Below are positions 47,355 through 60,859 of a DNA stretch of 64,000 nucleotides, one piece after another. Each line of letters begins with the position of its first letter. The first letter of the stretch is position 1. The stretch comes from Serratia symbiotica. GTDB lineage: Bacteria > Pseudomonadota > Gammaproteobacteria > Enterobacterales > Enterobacteriaceae. A model generated the notes under the pieces. That model saw only the letters and a program-made list of their open reading frames with translations. It was not told the origin of the DNA and ran no database searches. The translations under genes were made by a program, and so were the position numbers. The stretch spans positions 1,302,001-1,366,000 of the forward strand of contig LR025083.1 in assembly GCA_900380265.1 (NCBI GenBank), read 5' to 3'.

Positions 47355-49792
47355 GTTAGTGAGGGTATAATCTCCTCTACGATCTTACCATTACCAACTA
47401 ACAAGAAAGCCAATAGAGGACTCGACAATTTTTTATTCTTTCATTCTGTTAACAGAGACCCACAAGAACTTTTGCGCTACACAATAGCTTATCAAACTGC
47501 CTATATACAGGCGAATACTTTCTTTTTTAGATTCTCCAGAACGATATTTCACGCTCAATTAAGCTAATGGGTAGGGCTACTTGACATATGGCGGAGACCA
47601 AGTTAGATTTATTCTGCTGTAGTCACAATAGATCTAAGGAAAGAATAGAGGTAGATCGCGAATTGAGATTTCCCCTTTTTCTAATATTCAGCATTGAGGT
47701 TAATAAGGAGGCCAATCTGCCAGCTAATAGCAGATTGTTGTGGAATTAGTTGTGTTCGGATAATATCCGTCTATAGCATAGATAACATTATTACAGTAAT
47801 AATTCATGCACTAATTTCTAGTCCAGCCTTCGAAACTCTCGAAACCATGATTGGAGGCGGACATCCAATCCACGCGCTGAATTTGTCTCATAGCCGTCTA
47901 ACTTGTATAGAGTTATTCTGATTCGATTAGAATTAAAATTCGCCAATGTCAGGAATCATCACAATAGCCTACTTCTATAAACAGACGGCAATGATGCTAT
48001 AAAAGTAATAATCCATTATTGTACTTAAATAACAACCATCGTAAACCACAGATGCTAGCTTATCTGTTAATACTAACGCTATCAGTATAGGGATTTACAG
48101 CCCTAGGCTAAAGTTAATGGTCCTGTGCTTCATCTAAACGGCATGTAAATAAACTATGCGTTTTAATCAGAAATGGTTGATCTATCTCCACTTCGGCCTG
48201 ATGATGTCAGCACGGGTCAACCATAACAGCAGATACGGATTTGTCTACCCTATTGCCAGACCCCTAGCCATGGTAGGTTTCCGCATTAGTATTAGATATT
48301 CAGTGCAAAACTCAGCCATGAGCGGATTTTAGATGCTAAACAGCCAGGTAAAGACAGGGACCTAATTAAAGTCATGCAGGAATTAATTGCTCATATTGTA
48401 CTTTTTAACAGCAGAGCCGGTGATTTTCACTCAATAAAGAGTGCATTATATGCATAGGTGCCTAGTTCCTTAGTCTCGCGTAGAAATAAGAGCTCTCAGC
48501 ACCAACACAGATAAGGGTGCATAGAAATTCAGGTTGGCACTGAGCCACTGCTAGCTTCCATAGAAGCTGAAAGGAGTGTTTTTAGAACGTGATTATACAA
48601 AGTGTAAAGATAGCATCGGATTCTATCTGTGAATAGCGAGATTGTTTATGGAATAAAAATTAAATTATGTCAATAATTTAATTGCAGACCCTTTTCTAAT
48701 ATCAAAGCATTTCTTGAATATGTTATATATAAAAGATATGAGTGTGCGTATTATAAATATATTTTATTTAGGTAACTCAGAGTTAATTTAGTATTACTAC
48801 ATGAAATGTGGTTATTTGTTGCTACAAATTAAAATAATAATGAAAGCAATTTTTAATTTTATTCTATGCATAGATAGCTCTAGTACTTTAAGTAAAGTTA
48901 AAAGTCGAACGCAATATTATGAAGTAAATATTGATTAAAATGCTAATAAAAATTTACACGTATTGCTACACATCATTATATAATGATGGAATTAATATAT
49001 TTCTATTTATAAATCAGGAAATTTTATAGCTATGTAGTACATTATGTCTATTCCTGTTAGTTGCAAAAAACGTAAATCCTTTTTAGCTTTAAAAAAGCTG
49101 TTAATAATACACAACATAAGCGCTCTATACAATTTCATCATCACTCTTACCTATTCACAATCCCCTACCTGGCATACACGAGATATTACTTTCCTTGTAA
49201 TACAATTATAAAGTAACAATCGATACCCGCGTTGTAGCTATTAAACTAATATTCCATTATTCTTCCAGGCTGGAACCATATTTCCTTCTTCTGAGAAGGA
49301 ATACGCTAAACACTTTTTAAGAACTATTTACGTATTCGATACTAGGCTTTCAAGATGTGAGAATGATCAAGAAATAAAAGAATATCAGTTTGATAGTCTG
49401 TTTTGATTTTCTATAAACTCCCTAGTGGATCATTCATCCTAGAAATCTCAATATCCTGTGAATATCACAGCTCAAAATTAAGCTAACTAAATCATGAGTA
49501 AGATGAACTAACCCAACCGAGATGCTGGTATACAGAAATAATGGCGTTTTATCCCTAGTCAAGTATAAAAATAAATAAAAAGAGGAATCATAAGATCTTC
49601 TGACCTTATGATCGACTACACATCTGACACTGTAGCTTGGAAGTCTTGCAATATGCCACCTAAATCCTTATATAACCAGTACTGCAAGGCGTTATCAGCT
49701 AGTTAGAAACACCTAAAAACACGGAATGTACATATTAACGCTAATTGTTAGCTCTTGAGCATTCAAGCTGATCTTTTCTGCTAACAATTTGA
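47355..49792. other. Desert left of nuoN, with an AT-rich island
   Basis: I recognise no gene. From about 48,600 to 49,130 the DNA is strongly AT-rich, like an old intergenic region; the flanks are less so and are probably eroded genes. Confidence 0.45.
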
Positions 49793-51200
49793 TTAGAGCG
49801 TCGAGGTGAATATGTCAAGTAAAGTTATCATCAGCTGCAGATAAACCCCTAGCCACAGCCACAGGTAAGCCGAGATCAGCACTCGTACACCACCAGCAAT
49901 TAACATGTAATGATTTTAGCTATCATGACGAGATGATGCCAGGCTCTAATTTAGAGGTTAGTAGTTAGGCATAGCTTTTATCACATGCAATCCTATTGCC
50001 ACCAGTGCCGTGGCACCTAACACCACCACAGATGTGCGCTAAAACCTATTACAATAACAAGAAAACTCATCAAGGAAGCCAAAGTTGTGTGAATGTTGAC
50101 TGGCGACAAAATTAACTCTATTCACACCATGGAGAGGATGGTCTGTCCTAGAATAAACTACTGTAAGCGAACAGCGAATCACCTTTTGGTGAGATACGCC
50201 TGGGAGTCAGGCTAAATATGCCAAATGACTTAGGCTACGGTATATAGATAATCGATAAAGTAAACCTGGAACTATCCAACGTAATCTGATAATTATCTAC
50301 CACAATTAAACCTGCTAGTAAATAGCCCGTCTGCGCGATCGACGAGCACCCAGATAATACTTAATATTAATCTAAATCGTTCCCATAAGGTTACCGAAAA
50401 AACATTAGGCCTAAGACGATGATCAATAAACTAAACACAGTTCCTGACTGTGAGCAACAATTAAACACAAGAACAGGCAGATTTCTATAACCAAGATAGC
50501 GATCACGCAAGATGATCAGGAAAATTAAAACCGGCACTGATTTTCCCTGATGTAGATTTAGCCTCTAGAGCTGAACTACAGTACGCACGACAGATTAAAA
50601 ACGACAGATGCTTATGGTCATGTGCATGCAGCCAAAATCATCGCTGCTGTATCAGGCTTCTGGCAGGCTTTCACCCAAACCAACCTGCAAAAATGGCCGT
50701 TCCCGGCATACAGCAACACCATACCTAATCAAAAACTGACTATACAGAGGTAGATAGTATCATTTATTTGAGAACTGCTTCCAATGAAAGCGGATTGCGG
50801 TAGGCGTAGTCTACAAAGGAAAATAGCGATAGTGCGATTAATTTAAAGCCTAGATCAATGGCGCCAAACAGTACACACTGGCTAGTGAAATATCGCCATG
50901 GTAGCGGTCAAAACAAACGCCTAGGACTTATCTGTATTGGCGGGATAAACGGCTAGGTAGATATAGGCGAAGTGAAATTTGCCAGATTGAGCTAGTAGTA
51001 TCAGCTCAACATAGACCTTCAATAGCCATCACATCTGTCGTAGGCTAAACTCCATTTAGCTACCCTGCCAAACAATATAGCCAAATCATCATTATACGGA
51101 GACCGATAGTCAGAGTGCATTGATAAAATGGTCGTGAAACCATGTAATACCCGGCAACATAATACCCTATTAATTCGAGGATGGATAGGGTAATAGTCTA
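49793..51200 (-). pseudogene. nuoN: nuoN relic (complex I membrane subunit)
   Basis: The 3' end is readable on the reverse strand. GF followed, after a one-base shift, by VIVIGFSAHLWW (about 50,023-50,080) matches GF...VLAVGVQAHLWW of E. coli NuoN. GATALVAIGLHVIKAMPNY then matches [22 protein letters not shown], and AGGVRVLISAYLWLWLGVYL matches [20 protein letters not shown]. A stop at 49,793 falls where the gene should end. Order and spacing agree across about 290 nt. The 5' limit is extrapolated from the normal length (about 485 codons). Stops and frameshifts show it is dead. Confidence 0.75.
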
Positions 51201-51229
51201 ATCAGATATTAAGAAGTAATTCTGATCGC

Positions 51230-52728
51230 AAATTACGGCCTTGTGGTTAAAATTTCTGAAATTGGTGACGTAAAAATGTTTCATATTGCTCATTGCATCA
51301 ACCTATATCTCCCAGCTAAGCAGCTGGAACTCCACACAATAACTTGAAATATCACTAATACTTAAAAGACTGAAAACTGAGATCAAGCTATTCCAGGTAA
51401 ATGTTATTTCAGATATAAGGGGCCTTATAAGCAAGCTTATATTATACTAACATAATATCTGAAGTCAACAACCATTCGGAAATCAAGATTACGACAATTG
51501 ATGGCTCTGTATTGGGAATGTGGAAACTGGATCACGAGCTCAGCGCCGTAGTGATCGACAGCTAACATGCCCGCTGTACAACCCCTGCGCAGAACAGTAA
51601 CAGAAATGGAATGTGTTTTATTCCCCTAGAAGCATTGCATCTGACATATGTAACAGGAGTGTTGACGTTAGTGCAATTGTCTAGATAGACTGAACAGTTA
51701 ATTCAAAGAGGGGTGGTAATGATCATTGGATGACCTCTAACCAGCTAAATGATACCAGTATAAACGCGGATCAGGATCTACCCCATATGGAACCCGCAGT
51801 ATAGCTAATTAAATGATTGATTTTGGTGTGTACGAATCCTGGGCTACCGCCCAGAAGGCTTCAAATACTACAGGCATATGGTGCCTGGCTCAAACGCAGA
51901 TGATTATTCCAGAAACAGTGCCTTTCTGAAGCGTATTAGTTCAGAAGGCTGACGTTTTTAGCTAAATCTCCGACAGATCAACCTAGCTAACAGTCTAGAA
52001 ATTGCTGTCTAGATCCAGAAACTGGAGTAGTATCAACTCCACCAGATTTTCACCGCAAGGCGATACGATACCCAAATAAAAGGTTTTACACCTAAAACTA
52101 TAGAGGTATATAGAAAGTGTTTCGTAATTTATACCATACACCGGTATTGATCTAGCTAGCACACAAGTGCAGGTAAGAAATGGTAATCTACATCAGAGGC
52201 TACTCACTTAACTGTAGATGAAGAACCTGGTAGGCGCCACTCATGTAAGTTTTCCTAGTCAATACCTGATACCCAACAGAGTGATTAGAGGGATAGCAGC
52301 CTCAAAATAATACCAACAATAAAGGAGCTAGGAACATGTTTATAAGGAAGAACAAGCCGATTACTCAGTGCAGTTTTCACACCAGGTTCAGGTGAAAACA
52401 AGTCTTATGTTTATGGATGTGACGTCAATATAAGCGAATTCTCTATGCACCCAGTAACCCACTCGGTAACATAATCCACAATGATATGCTATATTTCGCG
52501 GCGACATGAAAATAGTAAAATCTGAGATCCACGACAGCTAGTACTGTCTTGAGCACTGATCATGCGTTATGGGATGCTCAGTATGTAACTTCTTTCGCTA
52601 AAAGTTACAAAAGCACTAATCTCACCCACTTATGTTCACCACTATTCATCGCAGCACTCTTGTACTAGCGGCAACTGCCAGCACAGTAGACCAGCAATAA
52701 ATAGAATAAGAATTCCCGATAATATCAT
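51230..52728 (-). pseudogene. nuoM: nuoM relic (complex I membrane subunit)
   Basis: The start is readable: ATG at 52,728 gives MILSGILILFIAGLLCWQ, closely like E. coli NuoM MLLPWLILIPFIGGFLCWQ. The frame is broken about 28 codons on. The 3' limit is set by the normal gene length (about 509 codons), which meets the expected 5' end of nuoN, so the two dead genes have kept nearly full size. Confidence 0.7.
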
Positions 52729-52786
52729 CACGCTTTGTGTCTATTGGTTTTACCTTCGCCTTTTAAACTTGTTGTTTGTTGACTGT

Positions 52787-54690
52787 CTATGCTAACCCGA
52801 TACTTACTGCAGTTAATCCCAAGGTATAAAGTATTGCCCCCCGAGCCAAGCTCGACATTCTCAGGTCTAAAACTTCTGCATAACACTCATCTACAGAGCA
52901 TTAAAAATAAAAAGCGCTGCACCAGATAAACTGATTTGAATTGTTCTGTTAAATACAATCAACAGCACTAATGCAGCCAATGTGCTACTTCCTCATATAA
53001 GTGATATAGTAAACGTATCTGGCATGCTCACTCGCCCTTCGTTTACGGTGACTCCAGCTAAATATAGCCGGTAGCTTTATCAGAAAGTTCTGCGAATCAC
53101 GTTGTACAAGTTCCACAATAGGCAGGTAGGTTTGCAGACACTTTAGTATAATAGGCAGTCAAAACCCCAGATATAGCACAACTCAGTTAAGCAAAACTCC
53201 TCGGTTACTCTTGTTGATCTAGGTCATGAGACTTCGCTTGCTAGAAAAGTGCATGCGCCAGCAGAATCACGATTCTATCTAACACACCGAAGCTGATTTC
53301 AGTTCGCAGCAGATCATTCTTTTCCAGCTCAGTCGCATCTAAAAATACGCTATTCGGGCCGCTGGGGCCATGCCAACACCTGTGTAAGGTTTAATGTGTT
53401 CTCCGACTCAGCAGAGAATCAAACTTATCTGTAAAGTACATTGCAAAGTCTTGGACACATCGAGAAAACATACAGCTATCAGCTTGAGGTCTCCGATAAC
53501 GCCAATTCTATTCGCCAGGATCTGTTCTTTAATTAAACCCCTATCGGTCATTATCAACCAGACTAACAATGCCTACCCACAATAAAAAAAAGAGATCAAC
53601 GAGCGCACTTCGATTGCACAAACCCATTTTTGAAATGTTGTTCCCCTAATGACACGCACAATCAGCAAACCGGTTGACAGAAACGGCCATTTGAGCAATA
53701 TAGCAATTAAATGGCAGATCGCTGCGTCCTCGTTAGCATACCGAGCGCTAAGAACATCTAGCCTGTCTCACTAATGGCGGAATCAGCGAGCACTCTTTTG
53801 AAGTCTATCTGCAGCAGCTTGCAAGGACAGCTAGAAGCTAGCTTACTACACCAACGACATCTAATAGATGAAGCACGTCCAGTACCATCAAATATAAACC
53901 GGGCGGACAGCAATGAAGTAACCGACCACAAGCACTATGTTTGCTGTGTGAATCAGAGTTAACCCGAGTTGCCTAGCTCAGCGGGCGGCCACTCATAGTT
54001 GCATGGGTAAAGTGCACCCGACGTACCTAGTTCCTAGTCCAGCAGCGTTAAAGGCACCTAGCATCGGGGTCATCACGCGTAGGGAGACTTCCTTCCTGTG
54101 CCTATAGAGTCACCTCAGCGATGTTCATGATGCCAGGCCATCGCGGATGATGGTGCATGATGAGAAAGACAACATACATATCGACCAAGCGGGATCCGTT
54201 GAGGGCTTTCACCCTACTGCATCCGTAGCCTAAGTTTTAGTAGTAAAAGCCGACCAGTAGGTTACTGAGCAAGGTTACGCCTTCACAGGCCAATAAATAA
54301 AACCAGCCTATCAACGATAGGCACTACTTGCCTGTCGGCGATAAACAAGCTTGTATAGGAAATTGCGTATAGCCTCCTTACCTCACATGTACAAAAACGA
54401 ACATGTGGATGAATAAACCGACACTAATGACTAGTACAGTATAACAATCTATAATCCTGCTTTTCTGTAATCACGCCATCTTCAAATTGGAAACGGTCAT
54501 CTAGTACCATAGCTTGTGCCAAAAAATTGATACATGACTGGTTTTTAAGTGAGGAATTCCATCGCTAAAACACTGCGCAAAAAAGCGACAGCTAGGCTAG
54601 CGCCTACAGCATCAATAGCCTCTTCTGCTCATACCCTCGGCCTGGTAAATAATAATAGCAGGCAGTCAATTAACGTAGAAATAACAATCA
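52787..54690 (-). pseudogene. nuoL: nuoL relic (complex I membrane subunit)
   Basis: Two blocks support it. LDATELEKNDLLRTEISFGV, continuing into a stretch ending VILLAHALF (53,241-53,350), resembles LPQTTELAHGSMLTLEITSG and the following GILLAAWLW of NuoL. LRMSSLARGAILYTLGL, ending in a stop at 52,787, resembles the NuoL C terminus LRWYVASMSIGAVVVLALL. Both lie on the reverse strand between the nuoM start and the nuoK block, as expected. The 5' boundary is inferred. Confidence 0.65.
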
Positions 54691-54699
54691 CACATACCG

Positions 54700-54990
54700 G
54701 GTGTATCCAAGCATCTTACTGAGTATTAATATGCAAAGTGTGAGGATGGTGCTAAACCTGTAGTGGCCATAGCAACCCGGTGATTAGTTCGGCGGCTGCT
54801 AGGCTGATCAACCAGATGCAAATCTCTTCCCTACACCTGCTCAGAATTGACCGTTACTATAAACGGAAATTCCGAAGAATGAATCATGAGCTGCAGTTTG
54901 ATTAAAACAAACAACGAGTGTCTCCACACTAAGCACCCACTTAGTCTAAGTAATATAGGACAGGGCGCAGGGTTAGGCCTTTTGAAGAAG
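54700..54990 (-). pseudogene. nuoK: nuoK relic (complex I membrane subunit)
   Basis: ISLAAAELITGLLWPLQ at 54,752-54,809 (reverse) matches ISLAAAEASIGLALLLQ of NuoK almost base for base, then hits a stop. NuoK normally has 100 residues, and the space between the nuoJ and nuoL blocks fits. Confidence 0.65.
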
Positions 54991-55019
54991 GGTTCTTCTT
55001 CATCCTAATGTTCTTTCTG

Positions 55020-55580
55020 ATCACCTCATTGATATCACCTGTAGTTCCCAGCAGATCGCGTGTTATACTCGCGGCCAATATAGAAAGTAACAAACAACCC
55101 GCCAATGTTAGAATTAAAACCAGTTTAACCCAGTTAGGATACTCAAATACGGTGATACCACAACTTTAAAGCACCCGGAGTCTCGACAGAGATATCTTAA
55201 TCATATAAAGCTACGGATAGCGATAATCAGCACCACAAGCAAAGACCAGCGACATCAGCAAGGCCTAATCAACAGCCGGATCAGGGCCAATCCAGAGCTC
55301 TGATACTATCATTTATATTACTTTTGCTTCGGTGCGTAACCGGGCTTAGGATCAACACAAAAAGACAAACTACAGCATGATAGCGATAAAGAGAATGATT
55401 TTCATCACATAAGAAAGTAAGCTTCAATGAAAAGACTTCTAAGATGAGTACTGGTATTGCGATTAGATACAGCAATGCATGCACATGATTTTCTTGGGTG
55501 ATAAAGGTAAGCGGTATAGGACTGCGAGTAAATACCTCCAGATAAAATCTAATCCCATATTTGTTTCCGCCTGACGACAT
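55020..55580 (-). pseudogene. nuoJ: nuoJ relic (complex I membrane subunit)
   Basis: This is the clearest relic. The reverse strand reads HVHALLYLIAIPVLILEVFS, continuing to CLFVLIL, matching PVHALLYLIISLLAISGVFF and VLFVFVVML of NuoJ. Then WIGPDPAVD, a stop, and ALLMSLVFA match WIGPAILSAIMLVVIVYA. Then GITVFEYPNWVKLVLILTLA, followed by GCLLLS.YIGRE, matches GITLFGPYVLAVELASMLLL and AGLVVAFHVGRE. Order and spacing hold over about 500 nt and nearly the full 184-codon gene, interrupted by stops and shifts. A 99-codon open stretch in this region (55,281-55,580) is part of the relic, not a living gene. Confidence 0.8.
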
Positions 55581-55599
55581 AGAGCGTTGGGGAAAATAG

Positions 55600-56125
55600 G
55601 TTTGCCTTTGCTTTCGGCTTCGATTTTTACATTTCTATGCAACGCATACCTGTCGCACAGTAGTAATTACATTGCAGATATTTAAACGGCTAATATTAAC
55701 TAATCTTTTTTTCATATACCAATCCTAGCGCTTGAGCTCACCTTTTTAAATCTGCGTCACCTGGATCACGGTGCTCAGACAGGCCTATCGCCTAGATCAA
55801 AGAAGATGCAAGGCTAGAAGTTAATACGCAAGAATGCCAGATAACAAAAGTCGTCTTTCTATTCTGCTTTGCAACAAAAATAGCACTGATTATGCAGGCT
55901 GCCATAACCAGGTTACAGCCCACACAACCTTCTGCTCCTTGTTAGATTAGTACGTATCAGAAAGATACGTCCATACTAGCGCGGACTAGTGACCTGCTTT
56001 CCGACGACCTCTGGGTTTTACACTTAGCGGAGAATATAAGTTAATCATCTAAATGCTTCGCGTTGATGTGTATAAAACTCCTACCACCTCTTTCAAGATA
56101 TAGCTCATGGTGTATTCACCTTATT
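55600..56125 (-). pseudogene. nuoI: nuoI relic (complex I Fe-S subunit)
   Basis: GRIFLIRT at 55,950-55,972 (reverse) matches GRIVLTRD of NuoI, and the next bases, in a shifted frame, still resemble the first cysteine cluster, though the cysteines are lost. Position between nuoH and nuoJ, and the distance to the expected start, are right. Confidence 0.5.
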
Positions 56126-56139
56126 GAAGATTGTAAACA

Positions 56140-57050
56140 ATAACTTCTGTGGTGTTATTAAGTCAATTAGCGCTATCAGCCAGAGGTTCATGCCCTGAGA
56201 AATAAACTCTCAACTCGTGATTGCTCTGGGTGCGCTTTAATTACATCGTACTGACGGAAGCTGTGACTGAACATTGCTGTCACCTCTTGTTAATGACAGT
56301 GAGCGGCATTCAGAAACCGGATAGGCGTGCAAGTAGGATTACTCATTAACCACCCACCACACTTGCGCGAAACTGGTTTATTCCACCACTATCAATCTAG
56401 ACAACAGTGCCATCAAATGCCTGTGTTATATATGTTTTATAAATAGGTGACGTGCATCTCTAAATTCTGGTATGGCTTTACCGCATATTGACGATACGCG
56501 CTAACTATTGCCAGATCGGTTGCTAGAAAAGCAAGCAATATCAATACCGATATCAAGGAACGCCTCTAACAAGTGCCCTTAGCTAATACGGCGAATTCTC
56601 TTGCGACTACATTCATATGCAGCTATAGTCAGCATATTACCCAGTTGCACTGAAATAGCCCTTATCCTGATTGACGTTAATCCTGCGTACTTCCTGTGTG
56701 CACACCAATTATTAAGTTGATTAAACTCTCGGCCTTTCACTCAGTTGCTTTCTTGCTGTCATCTAAATGACAAGACCACGCTACAACTTTTGATTAAACA
56801 TATTTTCAATTTCAGTATTATAATTTCTTATTTACGCATCTCATTGATCTGAACAGGCAGTGTTACCATCGTTGTTTCAGCAAAGTTGTAGATGAATGAG
56901 GCTAAATGCATCAGGCTTGTTGCAATAATGCTGAGCAGCCTTGCATGGTTGAAGTAGTCCATGGAGTATTTTATTTCACTTTACGTTAGTTCTAAGCACC
57001 TGGTTCGGAGCTAAAACAGGTTTTAACTAGTCAGAGACTATCTAATAGTT
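56140..57050 (-). pseudogene. nuoH: nuoH relic (complex I membrane subunit)
   Basis: FRQYDVIK and then, in another frame, LWLIALIDLI (56,145-56,280, reverse) resemble PRYDQVMS and LPLTLINLL at the NuoH C terminus, with nearly the right spacing. Upstream blocks are not readable, so the 5' limit is a guess. Confidence 0.4.
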
Positions 57051-60000
57051 TCTCCAGGGTTGGGGATCTCCCGGAACATCCTCTATTATTGCCTAGCGGG
57101 TACAGGATCTTTACTCGCCTGAGCAACCTGCGATCCCCGGATCGCACCACACACAATAATCAAAGTAAGAACTTTGTCAGGTTTCTCACCAGCGGCACAA
57201 GTCCAATCTCATGCTCTACCACTAGTAATAGAGCGGTGCCGAACGATACTCCCTAAAGGCTAGATTGTATTGTGCTAAAGAGAGCCATGAGCTTTAATCC
57301 TTTATCTACTTTATTAAAACTAATGGTATACCATACGAACCCGTGCGAAGGATTGCCTCCTTTGGAGATGGATTAGACGGCTAAGCCTACCGAGAATTGA
57401 TTAATGCGATGACTTCACTGCGGATATCGCGGCCAGAGTCTGTGTGAAACATTAGTCCAAAATTAAGCCCAGCACAAAATGTTCTTTCTAAATACCACCT
57501 GCTCGGGCTACGGTAATCGCACGGTGCAGCCACGATGTGCTCGCTGCCACGTGGGGAAATATAACTGTGATAGTATCACAACGCAAAATCGAAGCTCAGG
57601 CTATTATCTTCTACTAGAAGTAGTAGCCACTACCATCAGAAATAGTGTTTACAAATATTGATCTTGTTGTATTGCTCTTACATAGCAAGTAAGAGATGTG
57701 TATTGATAGGTCTTTGACCATTAGGCTATATTTCATCCCGGTGTGGCAGCCTATAACGCCACATCTTTTCATACCGGTATCTTCCAAAGAGGCGTACGCT
57801 TATACCCGTCCTAGTTCCCTAACAAGGACTTTCTCTATACAACTATAGATATTTTGCTAGGATACTAATCTCGCCACCTCGGCTATTGCATTCAAGTGAC
57901 CGCGGGCCAGCTGGGTGTTTCGTGAGTGCACATAATGTCTTTCATGATTAACATCGCTCTAGTACCTTCTTGATATATTCAGGCCAAAGCTGTCTATCTT
58001 TATCTCCATTAATTATCATGGGCACTCTATATCAGAGTTGCTGTGTTAGTAAGGTGCCAGCAGAGTGCATCTGGTATCAAAAGGACTTGAATCCAGTTTG
58101 ATGTTGAGTTTCTGCTTAATCCCGATCGACATACACCGATCACCGGTGCTATGATAAATAACGTTTTCACAATAACTAATCAGATAACACCTAGCAACTG
58201 ATATAAAATCTTTTTATAGCATGCGGATGCCATCACTATCATTAACAGGAACGCCTTATTCTTGCCTCACGGGCATAAATCAAACTATCTAGAACCCAGC
58301 CGCGATTCTGCTTAACAAATTTCAGCACTCCGATAAACCTGGCAAGTAGATCTTCCTAATGGCTTTACATGGTGACTCAAATCATATTAACCGGAACTCA
58401 GTTCAAATATACCAGCGAAGCTATAAGGACTGCCTGAATTAATAACCTTAACCATATTCTTGAGTAGTTAATCGTCCTTTTGAAAGCGCATATTGAAGGC
58501 TATATCTGAGATGGAAATTGATACTAACTAGATAGTTCGGGTCAGAGACCAGGATAGCACTCATCACCGCTAATATTGGCTGTAGATACGCAAATCTTGA
58601 CGTCTGGAATAAGGATTTATTAGCTCATGGCCATACTGCACTAGTTAGACATGAAGTATTAATTGCTTTGCTAGCTTGTTCTCTTTTCTAGATTAGAGAG
58701 TCTGGAATCATTCATTAGCGACCATCACTACCTACAAGGACCATTAAAAGAAATGGATTACCAGCGTTTCAATATCTTGAAAAGTCCGCTCTTTCGCCAG
58801 GCCGTATGAAATCGGGGAACTGCTTTTAACGGGAATACAGGCATGTTGTTTAGCCATTATTTGACTATAGGAGGTTCTAAAGCAGTTCTTCTCCTACCTC
58901 ATCACAGGGGTATAGGCACACGATGTTCCCATCGCTAAACGACACTTCACATTGAAAATACTTATAGACAGAATACGGATTACGCTTGCGGACATAAACT
59001 CGATCTCAGCGATAGGCGTTGCTACCCTAGCAACACTTTGCTCTAAACGCCTCTTTAGTGTTAATAAGACGCAAATCCACGGCACCATATTTCCAGACAC
59101 GCTTTTAATTTCACCTTAACCTAGCAATAGCACCCGTTTAATAACCACTTAAGTTAACTCACATAACTGCCGATCCAAGCCTAATGGTAGGTTGTATACC
59201 ACACCAGTGATGTGAAACTAAGGTTGGCATGCGGCAAACAGTTATCGCTTCCAGGCAATTATATATTACTGGTAATTAGTCAAGGCGAAGAGAAGTAGAA
59301 TCATGGCATCTACTGCCTGAGTGAAGGCACTGATCTACAACTGGTGCTTGTTAATATGGCAAGTTCGAGCGTCATCCGTCAGATGACATTAACAAAGCCG
59401 TCAAAACATTAATAGGTGCTAACTTCCAAGCGCTACCCTATAAGGACTTCCATGCATACAGGCACTGTATCACTCACTGCGGCCGCTAAATAAGACCTAG
59501 CTACGCCATACCCGCCTTCTTATTATCGCTGATAACCGATGGCGCTATTAAACGACAAGTTAATAACTTTCCATGATAATCTAATTATACGATGATTCAA
59601 GATATACCATTTTATGAAGGCGATTTACCTAAGGTTAAAACATAGCATTCTCTTCTCGGCCCACGTTTCATCCTCAGCTTACTGGCTTCAAAGTCAGTAC
59701 TTCCATTTCCAGATCTTTTATTTTGTCAGAACGACACCATGGCAAAGTGAGACCTGTGGGTACGCTTGCGTAGACCTTTATTTTCTAGTTTTTAGCTGAT
59801 CGCGGTTTCTAGCGCCTGTATTCATAATAAGTGATACTGAACATTTCTCAGGTCCAACCCATCCTCTTAATTAGGATGCGGGAATCCTAAAGTAATATTG
59901 GGTATATCCGGTTATTTTCAGACAACCCAACATACATCATAATATCAAGAGTTGTTTCCAGTGTAGATTGAGATCATAGAAAAGAATCTATGGGAGCTAA

Positions 60001-60859
60001 ATATTAACAGTGACTACGAAGAGGCTCTTCTGGATGATATAGATCAAATACCATGACGTAAAGCTTTCGGTCCTTTTCGTAGAAAATGATAGAACTTGCA
60101 GACACTACTCAGGATTAACCTATAATATTTATATTACGCACATGTAAGCCGCATACTAAAAGCTTCTATCCCAAAAACGTTTACACTGGTTTTGATTGCC
60201 TGCTAAACCAGCTAATCTAAGATTATTCACGAACATAAATACTCATGCTTCGTTAAATATAACATAGTATTTACCTAAATAAGAGATCATAAGCCACACG
60301 TTTCTTTAAACTGCATTAACTAATACTGCATACTGCTGAGATGGCAGTTAATTTTACGCCTTAACGTCTTGTTAGACGTGCGTAACGAAGCGTACTTTAG
60401 TACCTTTGCCAAATTTTAGGACTCTTGCAGTCTTTATTCTCGATCATTAAAGGATCGGAGTGTTGCACTCTAAGATATGCGGTAGAGTCAATTGCTAATG
60501 GATTCTTACAAAAGCAGCCGTAGCTGCACATATTCGTCTTGATATCCTGATCAACTAAAATTATACACATTAATCGAAAGAAATTTCTACCACTTGCAGA
60601 CAGTAATAGAGATCGTACATACAGTTCAAATTAGTAGAGGAACTTATTAACTCCCCTATGTTAATTATAATATCTGCTCGCACAGGCGATACATGATCGT
60701 CGCCATTTAATCGGGAAGTGCTAACCGCCCTATTAGGTTAGCCTGGCGCAGTAATGCACGCCTTCCTTCCTCAGTAAGCCTCCGCTATATCATAAACAGA
60801 GATAAACAAGGTAACATCTACACTTCACAGGAGGACAGGCTAAAGTTATTCAGAATAAT
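57051..60859. other. Desert where nuoG-F-E-CD-B would lie
   Basis: Intact nuoG, F, E, CD and B would need about 7 kb, but only 3.8 kb separates the nuoH and nuoA relics, so at least 3 kb has been deleted. I could not identify surviving blocks with confidence. A GDPG-like block near 57,130 could be from nuoG. There is no intact frame. Confidence 0.45.

Noticed and set aside
55281-55580. A 99-codon reverse frame as a possible new gene
   Set aside because: Its peptides match NuoJ, and the match continues past its stop in other frames, so it is part of the nuoJ relic.
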